Of a stretch of DNA of 64,000 nt, positions 45,507 to 54,793 are shown one piece after another. Positions within the stretch are counted from its first letter, which is position 1; each line of letters starts with the position of its first letter. Below the pieces are notes generated by a model that saw nothing but the letters and a program-made list of their open reading frames with translations, ran no database searches and had not been told where the DNA came from. This DNA is from Candidatus Roizmanbacteria bacterium (GTDB lineage: Bacteria > Patescibacteriota > Microgenomatia > UBA1406 > GWC2-37-13), in the NCBI GenBank assembly GCA_016214055.1, contig JACRPE010000002.1, positions 23,716 through 87,715 on the forward strand, in the 5' to 3' direction. Made by a program: the position numbers and the translations under genes.

Positions 45507-45695
45507 TTACAGATTCATTGCCCAATTAATGAGGCCAAATAGACCGCCTGCCACTGCGGCTCCAACTACTAAGGGAGGGAGAATGTAAATTAAGTTAATA
45601 GCTAATAGGAGAGCGGCTCCAATAACACCGCCTTTTACAACGTTTTTTCCGACTTCAGGAAGTAATGATACTTTTTTTGGTGCCTCAGCTGCCAT
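45507..45695 (-). CDS. Small two-helix membrane protein
   Basis: A 62-residue protein: a soluble N-terminus MAAEAPKKVSLLPEVG, then two glycine/alanine-rich hydrophobic helices (GGVIGAALLLAINLIYILPP and VVGAAVAGGLFGLINW). I choose the ATG at 45693-45695 because TATAAT (45703-45708) ends 7 nt before it, so the in-frame start 9 nt upstream would lie outside the mRNA. No family is recognised. Confidence 0.65.
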   Translation of the reverse strand: MAAEAPKKVSLLPEVGKNVVKGGVIGAALLLAINLIYILPPLVVGAAVAGGLFGLINWAMNL

Positions 45696-45780
45696 AAAGA
45701 GCATTATAGCAGAAAAGTGTTCGTTTGTCTATATTATAGGTTGTTAATATTCATGCAAATATTTCAAACATTTAGCGCTC

Positions 45781-47127
45781 TTAAATCTTTCCACCAAATA
45801 ATTCAAGCATTACTGAGTATGGTATTTTCCAATAGGGTTGCTTCCCAGAAGTTATATGATCAATAATGTTTAACACTAATTTTGAAGCAATAGGAAAATT
45901 GCCATTTACTACATATTCAGTAAATTTTAATAATTTTTTTCTTTTTAAAAAAAAATCCATTGAGTAAAATATTGCATTAATGTAAGTGTTGTCCCTCACA
46001 TATGCAGCATTGATGTATTTCTCATAATTATGAAGGGCTTTTTTAGTGTTACCAAATTCGATTAGGGAATATGCAATATGTTTTGCGCTGTCAAGTGCCG
46101 CAAACATACCGTTCTTTTTAAGCCTGGTTGGTCCCGCGTCTCCAATAAATACAATTGAAATTGAATCTTCTATTTCGTCATACACCGTATAGTATGTGGG
46201 GGATTTCAAGGTGATAGATGGGCTACAAGAACATTTTATAGGTGCTGAGGAAACATCTTCTTTCATCAACATCATCATTTGCTTACTCTTATAAAATTCA
46301 GCAAAATCTCCTGACTTTATATCTTTTCTACCCATAATAGTGACAGTAAGATAGTCTTCCTTCGGAGCAACAAGAGCAAACCATACATTGTCCGTTGGAT
46401 TGCCAAATATATGGATATGGTCTTGAACTAAGCTATTAACTTTTTCTTTTCCTAGATAAATTTCCCTTACTGCTGTCTTTATGGTAGACGGTTTTTCAAC
46501 TTTTTTAGCTCCTTTGGGGTACTCAATACTGTCGAACAATTTATCATGACCAAAAGAGCCAATTACTATATCATGCTTGCTCATTGCTATAGCTGACTTT
46601 TTTCCATTTACAACCTGTGCTTCTTCTGAAAATACACTTACTTTTCCATTTTCTCTATTTAAATTAACGTTTTTTACTTTTGCTTGAACATGTTTCGCTC
46701 CAGCCTTGATTGCCTCGTTAAGAAGAAATGCGTCAAAGCTCTTTGTTGCCTCGTCAGGTTTCCATCCCCTATATACTGCAATAGCATGTTTTTCAGTAAA
46801 AGGCATCGATATAGCGACATCGTCTTGTAGATGTATGGTAGTTCCTCCTTTCAAGTGTGCTTTAATTACCTCTTCAGGTATTTGAAGGCCAACGCTACTC
46901 AATAGGGCGATAGCACCATATTGAATAATACCAGCACAACCGGTACATGGCTTACCTTCGTCAATACCTCCTCTTTCAGTAGAACGTGGTTCGAAGATGG
47001 TCACGTTTGCCCCCTCTTTTGCTAGAAGATACGCAGTAAGCGATCCCGCAGGTCCTCCTCCTATGATTGCAATATTTTTGGATTTTATTGAAATTTCTTT
47101 TTGACGTCCCTTTACTGCTTCAGTCAT
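45781..47127 (-). CDS. Geranylgeranyl-reductase-type FAD-dependent oxidoreductase
   Basis: A 448-residue flavoprotein. The N-terminal dinucleotide fold is IAIIGGGPAGSLTAYLLAKEG, ending in IFEPR. GKPCTGCAGIIQYGAI holds the Cys pair common in geranylgeranyl reductases. The second FAD motif is VFIGDAGPTRLKKNG. This family saturates isoprenoid chains or performs halogenase-like oxidations. The ATG at 47127 is chosen because TATAAT (47136-47141) lies 8 nt upstream, leaving no room for the in-frame ATG at 47133. Confidence 0.82.
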   Translation of the reverse strand: MTEAVKGRQKEISIKSKNIAIIGGGPAGSLTAYLLAKEGANVTIFEPRSTERGGIDEGKPCTGCAGIIQYGAIALLSSVGLQIPEEVIKAHLKGGTTIHLQDDVAISMPFTEKHAIAVYRGWKPDEATKSFDAFLLNEAIKAGAKHVQAKVKNVNLNRENGKVSVFSEEAQVVNGKKSAIAMSKHDIVIGSFGHDKLFDSIEYPKGAKKVEKPSTIKTAVREIYLGKEKVNSLVQDHIHIFGNPTDNVWFALVAPKEDYLTVTIMGRKDIKSGDFAEFYKSKQMMMLMKEDVSSAPIKCSCSPSITLKSPTYYTVYDEIEDSISIVFIGDAGPTRLKKNGMFAALDSAKHIAYSLIEFGNTKKALHNYEKYINAAYVRDNTYINAIFYSMDFFLKRKKLLKFTEYVVNGNFPIASKLVLNIIDHITSGKQPYWKIPYSVMLELFGGKI

Positions 47128-47171
47128 GAACATGAATTATACATATAATAATATTAATACTGTTAATATAA

Positions 47172-47303
47172 ATGCAGTTAGCCTTATGTGACGGGCTTTT
47201 TATTGATAAACAACTTGTACCAATAAATATAAAATCACTTTTCTCAAGAAGCAAACCTCTCAATATTGAGGAATATGAGGGATACAGTCTGATAGAAACT
47301 TAA
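47172..47303 (+). CDS. Possible small protein, 43 aa
   Basis: An ATG preceded by A/T-rich promoter-like sequence opens a 43-residue frame (MQLALCDGLFIDKQ to EEYEGYSLIET). It is divergent from the flavoprotein gene and ends 5 bp before a perfect palindrome. There are no homologues I recognise. It is either a small gene or non-coding; the rest of this 240-bp gap holds nothing else. Confidence 0.35.
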   Translation: MQLALCDGLFIDKQLVPINIKSLFSRSKPLNIEEYEGYSLIET

Positions 47304-47308
47304 ATAAT

Positions 47309-47342
47309 AGGTGACTCAATTAATTGATTAATTGAGTCACCT
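47309..47342. terminator. Perfect 34-bp palindrome, possible bidirectional terminator
   Basis: AGGTGACTCAATTAAT-TG-ATTAATTGAGTCACCT: 16-bp perfect arms between a small + strand frame and the end of a minus-strand gene. There is no clear U-run on either side, so an operator or structural role is possible. Confidence 0.45.
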
Positions 47343-47371
47343 AAAGCCAGGATTTGTTATTACGGAAAAAA

Positions 47372-48025
47372 TCAATTAAAGTAGGTACTCAAGGCAATGA
47401 AGGATTGACTACTCACCTCAAACCAGAAAGATACGACGCGATTTTCTTTATTTGACTTTGCATTGACTATGATGAGGTTTGGATCAGCCCATCCAGTCAC
47501 TTCAACTATGGTATAGTCGAGCTGCTTTGATGAAAATAATTCCTGTATATTCACATACTTCGCGCCCTCCTTTAACGGTGTACCATCCGCTTTTAACACG
47601 TAATAATTTGGAAGAGAAGAAGTAACTTCTTTTAAAAACACATATTTATTGTCAGGCGACCAGGTGTTGTAAGGGATGGACAAACTTCCGGACTCATCCA
47701 GTTGCTTTGCAAATATATTTTGATCGAGGCCTTCGGGCGTTGAAGTGAAAAAAGTGTATTTGGTCACATCTTTTCCTCTTTGGCTATTCATCGTCAGATT
47801 CATACTTCCATCAGGAGAACCCATCGATGAAGTTTGCAGGAGATACGTTGCACCGGTCGGTGTAGCTATGACAACAGTGGGAGCTATGGCTGATAAGGAA
47901 AAAGATGTCTGGTTACGATAATTATTTCGTTGAACCAACACGAATAAGCTCAGCGCTGTACCGAGTGTGATGATGAAAAACATTTCCAGATTGTGTCTGA
48001 GGCTAAACATAGTATTAATCTCCAT
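47372..48025 (-). CDS. Membrane-anchored hypothetical protein, 217 aa
   Basis: An N-terminal transmembrane helix (FFIITLGTALSLFVLV) is followed by an extracytoplasmic beta-rich domain with blade-like motifs (SPDNKYVFLKEV, WADPNLIIVNAK), suggestive of a partial propeller. No family is assigned. It overlaps the stop of the L,D-transpeptidase gene by 11 bp, so it is part of a cell-wall gene set. Confidence 0.75.
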   Translation of the reverse strand: MEINTMFSLRHNLEMFFIITLGTALSLFVLVQRNNYRNQTSFSLSAIAPTVVIATPTGATYLLQTSSMGSPDGSMNLTMNSQRGKDVTKYTFFTSTPEGLDQNIFAKQLDESGSLSIPYNTWSPDNKYVFLKEVTSSLPNYYVLKADGTPLKEGAKYVNIQELFSSKQLDYTIVEVTGWADPNLIIVNAKSNKENRVVSFWFEVSSQSFIALSTYFN

Positions 48026-48761
48026 TAAAAATAGTTATCTTCGTCCCAGGGTTATCACTAGTTGCATTTGTGGTCAGACCATTCGTCACCGGAGTTGCCC
48101 ATTCATACAATTTTGCCACATCGGTTGTCTTCATATTCACGCATCCGTGGCTCATCGGGTGGCCAAAATTATTATGCCAATAAGTACCATGGAGACTAAA
48201 ACCTGAGCTGGCAGGAACTTCAGAGTTTGAAAAAAACATTACGTAGGGAACATTAGGGAGATTATAGTAATCAGCTCCTTGCCCTCCACTCATGCGGGTT
48301 GAACGAAGCTTTACCCATATCGTAAACTCTCCTACCGGCGTTGGAAACCACTTTCCGGATGAAATCGGTGTTTGCATGAAAAGTTCGCCTCCGTCATAGG
48401 CAGTGAGGATCTGCGTTTTCAAGTTGACATAAATATGCTTTCCATTCGAATCAGATTTTGTACCAAGAACTGCCGGTTTCATATCGCTCGGACCCAGGGC
48501 GATGGCAGGGGCTTCAACTTTTTGGTTATTAAAGATTCCTACCGCTCCATTTTCAACTTTAAGTTTTAAACTTTCTTCACAGCTCAGGGTGTTAGCGCAA
48601 GGTACCTGCTTTTTTGATACAAGCGGATAGAGTACGCTGACAAGAACGGCAACAGCAAGCAAACTCAAAGAATATCTTATGATAGTGAATCGGTAATCAT
48701 CCTGATGTTTTGGAGTTCGGTGGTGAATTTTTGTTCTGGTACGAGTTGATTTTCTTCTCAC
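48015..48761 (-). CDS. L,D-transpeptidase (YkuD domain)
   Basis: A 248-residue enzyme with an N-terminal membrane anchor (IIRYSLSLLAVAVLVSVLYP). The YkuD catalytic block HGTYWHNNFGHPMSHGCVNM carries the His and the Cys nucleophile in SHGCVN. It forms 3-3 crosslinks in peptidoglycan or attaches proteins to it. The start is a GTG at 48761, with TATTAT 9 nt upstream. It is followed by the membrane-anchored protein that overlaps it. Confidence 0.92.
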   Translation of the reverse strand: MRRKSTRTRTKIHHRTPKHQDDYRFTIIRYSLSLLAVAVLVSVLYPLVSKKQVPCANTLSCEESLKLKVENGAVGIFNNQKVEAPAIALGPSDMKPAVLGTKSDSNGKHIYVNLKTQILTAYDGGELFMQTPISSGKWFPTPVGEFTIWVKLRSTRMSGGQGADYYNLPNVPYVMFFSNSEVPASSGFSLHGTYWHNNFGHPMSHGCVNMKTTDVAKLYEWATPVTNGLTTNATSDNPGTKITIFNGD

Positions 48762-48801
48762 TCTTTCATAATAATATAGGGGTAGGCAGATGTAAAGGGT
48801 A

Positions 48802-49443
48802 TTAGTTCATTTCCTCGACTTTTATATTCAAATTGTCCTTCTCATGAGTAAATACAAAGGCAATCGTCTTTGAAAAATTGTTCGTGATATACAAATTCTG
48901 TGCCGTGCTTGAGCTTGGATTATCCGGCATATAATAGATCGACACTCCCAATTCACGGGGGACGTCAGGAATCTTTGCAAAATCATGCCTGGTAGGAGCC
49001 TCAGTTTCCAAACCCGCCTTCTTAGCTACTGCGTACATAAAAGAGGCCAAATGACAAACTCCATCACCCACCAGCCATCCATCTGATTTAAAGCCTTCAC
49101 TAGAGTTAAAATGGGCGTTTGTGGTAGCCACGATTGATTTCTTGAATTTCTCCAAGGGAGTATCGTGAAAAGCGAAGCTTTCGCCCGGCTTCAGAGTGAA
49201 GCTGTTTGAGGCTGGCTTTTTGACCATATCCCAAGAGACAGCTTCTCCTTTTTTAACTTTGCCACCCAAATAGGCTAAAGTAAGGAGGATATTGTCAGCA
49301 AATACGTCATTTACGTAGGTATTTGAATACCTGTTGGCAAGAGAGTAGTTAGCCTCAGTAATGACCTTATTTACAGGTACTACAGGCTGTCCGGAGAACA
49401 TCACGGTTACGGCTGTGACTATGCCTAATATAGTATTATTCAT
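48802..49443 (-). CDS. VanW-like secreted protein
   Basis: A 213-residue exported protein. The signal peptide is the first 20 residues. The core GDGVCHLASFMYAVAKKAGLE followed by PTRHDF matches the VanW domain pattern (GGGVCQ...LF...AGL...H), whose biochemical role is not established but which accompanies peptidoglycan crosslinking genes. TATAAT (49450-49455) ends 6 nt before the ATG. It lies next to the L,D-transpeptidase, in keeping with a cell-wall role. Confidence 0.8.
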   Translation of the reverse strand: MNNTILGIVTAVTVMFSGQPVVPVNKVITEANYSLANRYSNTYVNDVFADNILLTLAYLGGKVKKGEAVSWDMVKKPASNSFTLKPGESFAFHDTPLEKFKKSIVATTNAHFNSSEGFKSDGWLVGDGVCHLASFMYAVAKKAGLETEAPTRHDFAKIPDVPRELGVSIYYMPDNPSSSTAQNLYITNNFSKTIAFVFTHEKDNLNIKVEEMN

Positions 49444-49513
49444 GCCTGAATTATATCATACTATAGGCTCTTAGTCAAGCCACTGGTAGTAATTCCACCT
49501 CATAATATTGAGG

Positions 49514-49541
49514 TTGACCTTTTACTTTTTTAAGATACAAT
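49514..49541 (+). promoter_or_regulatory. Promoter of the pyrimidine operon
   Basis: TTGACC (49514-49519) and TACAAT (49536-49541) with a 16-nt spacer. A start near 49548 places the leader ORF ATG about 11 nt into the mRNA. A T-rich spacer surrounds it. Confidence 0.65.
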
Positions 49542-49558
49542 GTATAAAAGCAAAATAT

Positions 49559-49627
49559 ATGACGATTCCAGGATTAGCCATTATAAACCACCCTCCGAAC
49601 AGGAGGGATTTTTTTGACTGCTTATGA
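49559..49627 (+). CDS. Putative pyr operon leader peptide, 22 aa
   Basis: ATG at 49559 opens the frame MTIPGLAIINHPPNRRDFF and three further residues, with TGA at 49625-49627. The frame runs through both arms of the terminator hairpin at 49591-49607 and its T-run, and its stop overlaps the pyrB ATG as ATGA. A translating ribosome would cover the hairpin. This is the arrangement of the E. coli pyrBI leader; expression of the peptide is inferred. Confidence 0.6.
   Translation: MTIPGLAIINHPPNRRDFFDCL
49591..49615 (+). terminator. Intrinsic terminator (attenuator) in the pyrB leader
   Basis: CCCTCC (49591-49596), loop GAACA, GGAGGG (49602-49607), then A and seven T (49609-49615). It sits between the promoter and the pyrB start, so most transcripts should stop here unless the hairpin is blocked. 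Confidence 0.85.
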
Positions 49628-50559
49628 GTAATCTTTTCCAAAATGACCTCTATACCCTTGATTCCCTTAAACCATCTCTTATTTATTTAATTTTTAAACA
49701 AGCAGAGAGTTTGAGGAAATCCTCACCAACTTCGCTATTAAAAATTCTACGTGGCAAATTGGCCGCGCTTCTTTTTTATGAGCCCTCATCGAGAACTTTT
49801 TCCTCGTTTTCATCCGCTATGAAGCGATTGGGAGGTCAAACTATCGAGTATCAGAACCCCCTTCAAACATCATCGGCAGTAAAGGGAGAGACAATTGAAG
49901 ACTCAGCCATTGTGTTTTCAAACTATGTAGATGCAATAATTGTACGTCATCCTGAAACGGGTACGGTGAAACGGATGGCAGATATAGTATCCATTCCGGT
50001 TATCAATGCAGGAGACGGGATTGGTGAACACCCCACTCAGGCATTGCTTGATTTGTACACCATTTGGCGAAAACACAAGTCACTTGATAATTTAAAAGGG
50101 CTTATGGCTGGCGACTTGAAAAATGGTCGTACCATTCATTCTCTTCTCAAGGGGCTTTCAAAATTCAAAAGTAACACCGTTTATTTACTTTCTCCAAAAG
50201 AGTTGAAGTTATCAGAAAAAGATAAAAAGGAATATAGGGATCAGGGAGTTACCCTCATTGAAATTACCTCATCATCTGAGATTCCGGCAGATTGCCATTA
50301 TTGGTACTGGACACGAGTTCAGAAGGAACGTTTTGATGATGTAAAAGAATATGAAAAATTAAAACTACGTTTTATCCTTAATAAAAAATTAGTTAATGAA
50401 AAAGCAGGGGAAAAAACATTATTAATGCACCCCTTACCACGGGTGGGCGAGATTGCAGTCGATGTGGATTCTGACCCAAGGGCAACTTACTTAGATGAAC
50501 AATTGAAAAACGGAATGTACATCAGGATGGCATTATTGAAAATGATATTAAGTAAATGA
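49624..50559 (+). CDS. pyrB: Aspartate carbamoyltransferase catalytic subunit
   Basis: A 311-residue enzyme joining carbamoyl phosphate and aspartate. The carbamoyl-phosphate loop is FYEPSSRTFSSF (usual FFEPSTRT). Also present are HPETGTV, GDGIGEHPTQALLDLYT and MHPLPRVGEI. No pyrI regulatory gene follows. It begins the pyr operon; the stop overlaps the carA start by 4 bp (ATGA). Confidence 0.95.
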   Translation: MSNLFQNDLYTLDSLKPSLIYLIFKQAESLRKSSPTSLLKILRGKLAALLFYEPSSRTFSSFSSAMKRLGGQTIEYQNPLQTSSAVKGETIEDSAIVFSNYVDAIIVRHPETGTVKRMADIVSIPVINAGDGIGEHPTQALLDLYTIWRKHKSLDNLKGLMAGDLKNGRTIHSLLKGLSKFKSNTVYLLSPKELKLSEKDKKEYRDQGVTLIEITSSSEIPADCHYWYWTRVQKERFDDVKEYEKLKLRFILNKKLVNEKAGEKTLLMHPLPRVGEIAVDVDSDPRATYLDEQLKNGMYIRMALLKMILSK

Positions 50560-51596
50560 TTAACCCAATACTGGAGTTTCAAAACGGAATCATATTTAAA
50601 GGTAAATCATTTGGGTATGAAGGTTTTACTTCTGGTGAAATTGCTTTTGCAACTGGTATGACAGGATATCCGGAAAGTTTAACTGACCCGTCATACAAAG
50701 GCCAAATTCTTGTTCTCACTTACCCCATTATTGGTAATTACGGTGTTCAAGACTTATCATCATGGGAGTCATCACACATTCAAATTTCCGGACTCATTGT
50801 CTCCATTTATAATGAAACGCCTTCACATCACAAAAGTATTTATTTACTAGCAGAATGGTTAGAAAGAGAAAAAATTCCGGCTCTTGAAATTAGTGATACA
50901 CGCTTAATTACTCAAACGATACGCGATAAAGGTTCGTCACTTGTGCGCATCATAATAAATGATAACAACATCCCCCGTTTTCATGATCCGAACGAAGATA
51001 ATTTAGTCGCACTAGTATCAAGCAAAAAGGTTCTTACCGAAGGACAAGGTAAGAAACATATCGTTCTTATTGATTGCGGAATTAAAGAAAATATACGTCG
51101 GGAATTTCTTAAAAGAGATGTTAAACTCACCACTGTTCCTTGGGACTTTGACATTTTTAGTGAAATGAAATCATTTGATGGCCTTTTTATTTCTAATGGC
51201 CCTGGAGACCCTAAAATAGTTTCCCAAACTATTGAAACGGTAAAGAAGGCTCTCCAGAAAAAAGTTCCAACTTTTGGTATATGTCTAGGAAATCAAATTC
51301 TCGCACTTGCTGCGGGAGGAGATACTTATAAACTGAAATTTGGTCATCGGGGACAAAATCAACCTTGTTATGAAGTTGGAACTAGACGCTGTTATATCAC
51401 GACTCAAAATCATGGCTTTGCAGTTGGTAGGATACCAAAAGGTTTTTCTCCGTGGTTTATAAATGCCAACGATGGAACAAATGAAGGTATTAAACATGAC
51501 TCACTCCCTTTTTTTTCAGTACAGTTTCACCCAGAAGCATGTCCCGGACCCATGGATACCTTATGGTTGTTTGATTATTTTTTGAAGGCATTATGA
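50556..51596 (+). CDS. carA: Carbamoyl-phosphate synthase small subunit
   Basis: A 346-residue class I glutamine amidotransferase subunit. The N-terminal CPSase domain has FATGMTGYPESLTDPSYKGQ. The amidotransferase has SNGPGDPK, the nucleophile Cys in FGICLGNQILALAAGG and the His/Glu pair in VQFHPEACPGP. It supplies ammonia to carB. It overlaps pyrB and carB by 4 bp each, so translation is coupled. Confidence 0.96.
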   Translation: MINPILEFQNGIIFKGKSFGYEGFTSGEIAFATGMTGYPESLTDPSYKGQILVLTYPIIGNYGVQDLSSWESSHIQISGLIVSIYNETPSHHKSIYLLAEWLEREKIPALEISDTRLITQTIRDKGSSLVRIIINDNNIPRFHDPNEDNLVALVSSKKVLTEGQGKKHIVLIDCGIKENIRREFLKRDVKLTTVPWDFDIFSEMKSFDGLFISNGPGDPKIVSQTIETVKKALQKKVPTFGICLGNQILALAAGGDTYKLKFGHRGQNQPCYEVGTRRCYITTQNHGFAVGRIPKGFSPWFINANDGTNEGIKHDSLPFFSVQFHPEACPGPMDTLWLFDYFLKAL

Positions 51597-54500
51597 AAAA
51601 AGTACTAATACTGGGTTCAGGGGCTTTAAAAATCGGTGAGGCAGGGGAATTTGATTATTCCGGTTCCCAAGCCATCAAAGCTCTGAAGGAGGAAAAAATA
51701 TTTACCATTCTTGTTAATCCCAATATCGCCACAGTCCAAACTTCTGCAGATTTGGCGGATAAAGTTTATTTTCTTCCTGTTACTCCCTATTTCGTCGAGC
51801 AAATCATAAAAAAAGAAGCGCCTGATGGCATATTCCTTTCGTTCGGTGGGCAAACTGCCTTGAATTGCGGAGTTGCTCTTTATAAATCAGGAGTATTAAA
51901 AAAATATGGTGTTTCAATACTCGGGAGTCCTATCTCAGCAATTATTCTTTCCGAAGATCGAGCAAAATTTGCAACACATTTAAAAAAAATCAACCAGCCA
52001 ATACCTCCAAATTATCCAGTAGTTTCAGTCAAGGAAGCACTTAAAAAAGCAAAATTGATAGGGTATCCCGTTATGTCACGTGCAGCATACACTCTGGGTG
52101 GTTTGCATTCAGGCATCGCTCATAATGACATCGAGTTAAAAAAATTAGTCGATAGCGCATTAGTATTCGCACCGCAGGTCCTTATAGAAAAATACCTTTA
52201 CCACTATAAAGAGCTTGAGTATGAAATCGTCAGGGATAAGTATGATAATTGTTTAGTCGTGTGTAACATGGAAAATATGGACCCTATGGGGATTCATACC
52301 GGAGAGTCGATAGTTGTTGCTCCTAGTCAGACTCTCACAAATTTTGAATTTCATACGCTTCGGAATGCATCAATTGAAATAGTAAGATCCCTTGGAATTG
52401 TTGGAGAGTGTAATGTTCAATTTGCATTAAATCCAAATCCAAATGGCGAAATAGAATATTATGTCATTGAACTCAACGCCCGTTTGTCCCGTTCCTCCGC
52501 ACTTGCATCAAAAGCAACGGGATATCCTCTCGCGTATGTAGCGGCAAAACTTGCGCTCGGAAAAGGGTTAACTGAAATCAAAAATCAAGTTACCAAAGTC
52601 ACCCAATCATGCTTTGAACCTGCTTTAGATTACATTGTTACAAAAATCCCCCGATGGGATCTGGAAAAATTTAAAGGTGCGGTCGAGGAGATAGGAAGTT
52701 CAATGAAATCAGTGGGAGAAGTTATGTCGATTGGGCGCTCTTTTGAAGAATCATTGCAAAAGGCCGTGAGGATGCTGGACATTGGAGTTGAAGGACCGAC
52801 TGATAATCATTTATTTTCTTCAAAGGAGGAAGTATTGCAATTTATCAAGAAGCCAACACCACGAAGGATATTTGCTCTTGCTGCTGCATTCCGTTATGAT
52901 ATTAGAGTTGAGGAATTATATAAAATTTCAGGTATAGATCCCTGGTTTTTACACCGGATTAAGTATATTGTTGATTTGGAAAGGTCAGTGGTAAAAGATC
53001 CTGACTTTCCCATTCAAAAAAATCTATTACTGATATTGAAACAGGCGGGGTTTTCTGACAAAAAGATTGGTTCACTGACAAAACATACCGAGCTCCAAGT
53101 TCGATCGATGAGAAAAAAATTTGGAATCACTCCATCAGTATTTCAAATCGATACTTTGGCAGGTGAAGTTCCAGCCGCAACCAATTATCTCTACTTAACT
53201 TATCATGGAAGTCATCATGACGTGTTGCCTGCAGGAAAAAAAGGTATTATAGTTCTCGGTTCAGGTCCCTACAGGATCGGGTCCTCAGTGGAGTTTGATT
53301 GGAGCTGCGTTTACACAGCGCGTCATTTGAAAAAATATGGTAAAACTTCAATTGTTCTGAACTGTAATCCCGAAACGGTGTCGACAGATTATGATATGTC
53401 TGATCGTTTATACTTCGACGAGATTACCTTTGAGAGAGTTGCGGACATCTATGAATTTGAGCATCCGTCACATGTGATTGTTTCAGTAGGAGGACAGACT
53501 CCAAATAACATCGCAAAATACATTCACGCTTACGGGATTCCCATACTAGGAACAAAACCCAAGGATATTGACCGTGCAGAAGATCGTAAAAAATTTTCTG
53601 CTCTCCTTGACAGACTTGGCATCAAACAACCCCGCTGGGATAGTTTCACTGATGACAAAAGTGCGCTTGCATTTGCAACCGCTGTTGAATACCCAGTACT
53701 CATCCGCCCATCTTATGTTTTGTCAGGTGCCGCTATGAACATTTGTTATAACGAGTATGAATTGAAGTTTTATCTTAAGAAGGCTGTTGATATAAGCCGA
53801 GAAAACCCGGTAATCATTTCTAAATTTATTACCAATGCACGGGAAATTGAGTTTGATGGCGTCGCCCAAAATGGAATGTTAAAAGCTTATGTAATATGCA
53901 ATCATATTGAACATGCAGGCGTGCATTCAGGAGATGCAACAATAGTCTATCCTGCTGAGCGAGTACGCTATTTTTCAGGCAAGAAGATGATTGAGATTGC
54001 AGGCGAATTGTCGAGCGCCCTTGCAATCAGTGGGCCACTTAACATCCAGTTTATGGTAAAAGATAACAATGTCTACGTCATTGAGCTAAATCTTAGGTCA
54101 TCACGTACGTTTCCGTTTATCTCTAAAGTTACGGGAATAAACTTTGCCGAATTAGCAGTTGATGCTTTTTTTTGTAAGGCTAAAACAATAGATATACCTT
54201 ACCCTGATTATGTTGCCGTTAAGTCACCTCAATTTTCTTTTGCCAGATTGGAGGGGGCGGATCCTGTTTTGCGTGTTGAAATGTCCTCAACAGGGGAGGC
54301 GGCATGTTTTGGTAATACAGCCGAAGAGGCTTATCTCAAAGCTTTGATGTCAACGGGCTTTTTCCTTCAGAAGAAAGCTGCACTTATCACCATTGGAGGT
54401 ACAGAAAATAAAATTCGTTTCGCAGAACCTGTCTGGCGTTTGAAAAATCTAGGATTCACGCTGTATGCAACTCACAACACTCATGCTTTCCTTAAATCAA

Positions 54501-54793
54501 AGGGTATAAATACTAAATTAGTGAGCAAGGTGTACGAAATGAAACGCCCCAACGTAGTTGATCTTATTGAAGGAAAGAAAGTTTCTCTTGTTTTTAATAT
54601 AAACAAGCCCGAGGGTGAACCGGAACAACTTATAAAAAAAGAAAAAACAGATGGATTTATGATCCGGCGGGCTGCAATAGATAACAACATTGCTCTGTTA
54701 ACAGATCTGAATGCATCTCGACTCCTCGTGAACGCACTAGACAAATACAAAGTTGAGGATTTGGAAATTAAAAGTTGGGATGAATATATATGA
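51593..54793 (+). CDS. carB: Carbamoyl-phosphate synthase large subunit
   Basis: A 1066-residue enzyme with two homologous ATP-grasp halves. Each opens with a GSGPYRIGSS-type motif (LILGSGALKIGEAGEFDYSG and IVLGSGPYRIGSSVEFDWS). Also seen are SFGGQTALNCG, VSVGGQTPNN, VIELNARLSRSSALASKATG and VIELNLRSSRTFPFISKV. A C-terminal MGS-like regulatory domain (from about residue 930) is present. It is full length and makes carbamoyl phosphate from bicarbonate, ATP and glutamine ammonia. Confidence 0.97.
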   Translation: MKKVLILGSGALKIGEAGEFDYSGSQAIKALKEEKIFTILVNPNIATVQTSADLADKVYFLPVTPYFVEQIIKKEAPDGIFLSFGGQTALNCGVALYKSGVLKKYGVSILGSPISAIILSEDRAKFATHLKKINQPIPPNYPVVSVKEALKKAKLIGYPVMSRAAYTLGGLHSGIAHNDIELKKLVDSALVFAPQVLIEKYLYHYKELEYEIVRDKYDNCLVVCNMENMDPMGIHTGESIVVAPSQTLTNFEFHTLRNASIEIVRSLGIVGECNVQFALNPNPNGEIEYYVIELNARLSRSSALASKATGYPLAYVAAKLALGKGLTEIKNQVTKVTQSCFEPALDYIVTKIPRWDLEKFKGAVEEIGSSMKSVGEVMSIGRSFEESLQKAVRMLDIGVEGPTDNHLFSSKEEVLQFIKKPTPRRIFALAAAFRYDIRVEELYKISGIDPWFLHRIKYIVDLERSVVKDPDFPIQKNLLLILKQAGFSDKKIGSLTKHTELQVRSMRKKFGITPSVFQIDTLAGEVPAATNYLYLTYHGSHHDVLPAGKKGIIVLGSGPYRIGSSVEFDWSCVYTARHLKKYGKTSIVLNCNPETVSTDYDMSDRLYFDEITFERVADIYEFEHPSHVIVSVGGQTPNNIAKYIHAYGIPILGTKPKDIDRAEDRKKFSALLDRLGIKQPRWDSFTDDKSALAFATAVEYPVLIRPSYVLSGAAMNICYNEYELKFYLKKAVDISRENPVIISKFITNAREIEFDGVAQNGMLKAYVICNHIEHAGVHSGDATIVYPAERVRYFSGKKMIEIAGELSSALAISGPLNIQFMVKDNNVYVIELNLRSSRTFPFISKVTGINFAELAVDAFFCKAKTIDIPYPDYVAVKSPQFSFARLEGADPVLRVEMSSTGEAACFGNTAEEAYLKALMSTGFFLQKKAALITIGGTENKIRFAEPVWRLKNLGFTLYATHNTHAFLKSKGINTKLVSKVYEMKRPNVVDLIEGKKVSLVFNINKPEGEPEQLIKKEKTDGFMIRRAAIDNNIALLTDLNASRLLVNALDKYKVEDLEIKSWDEYI

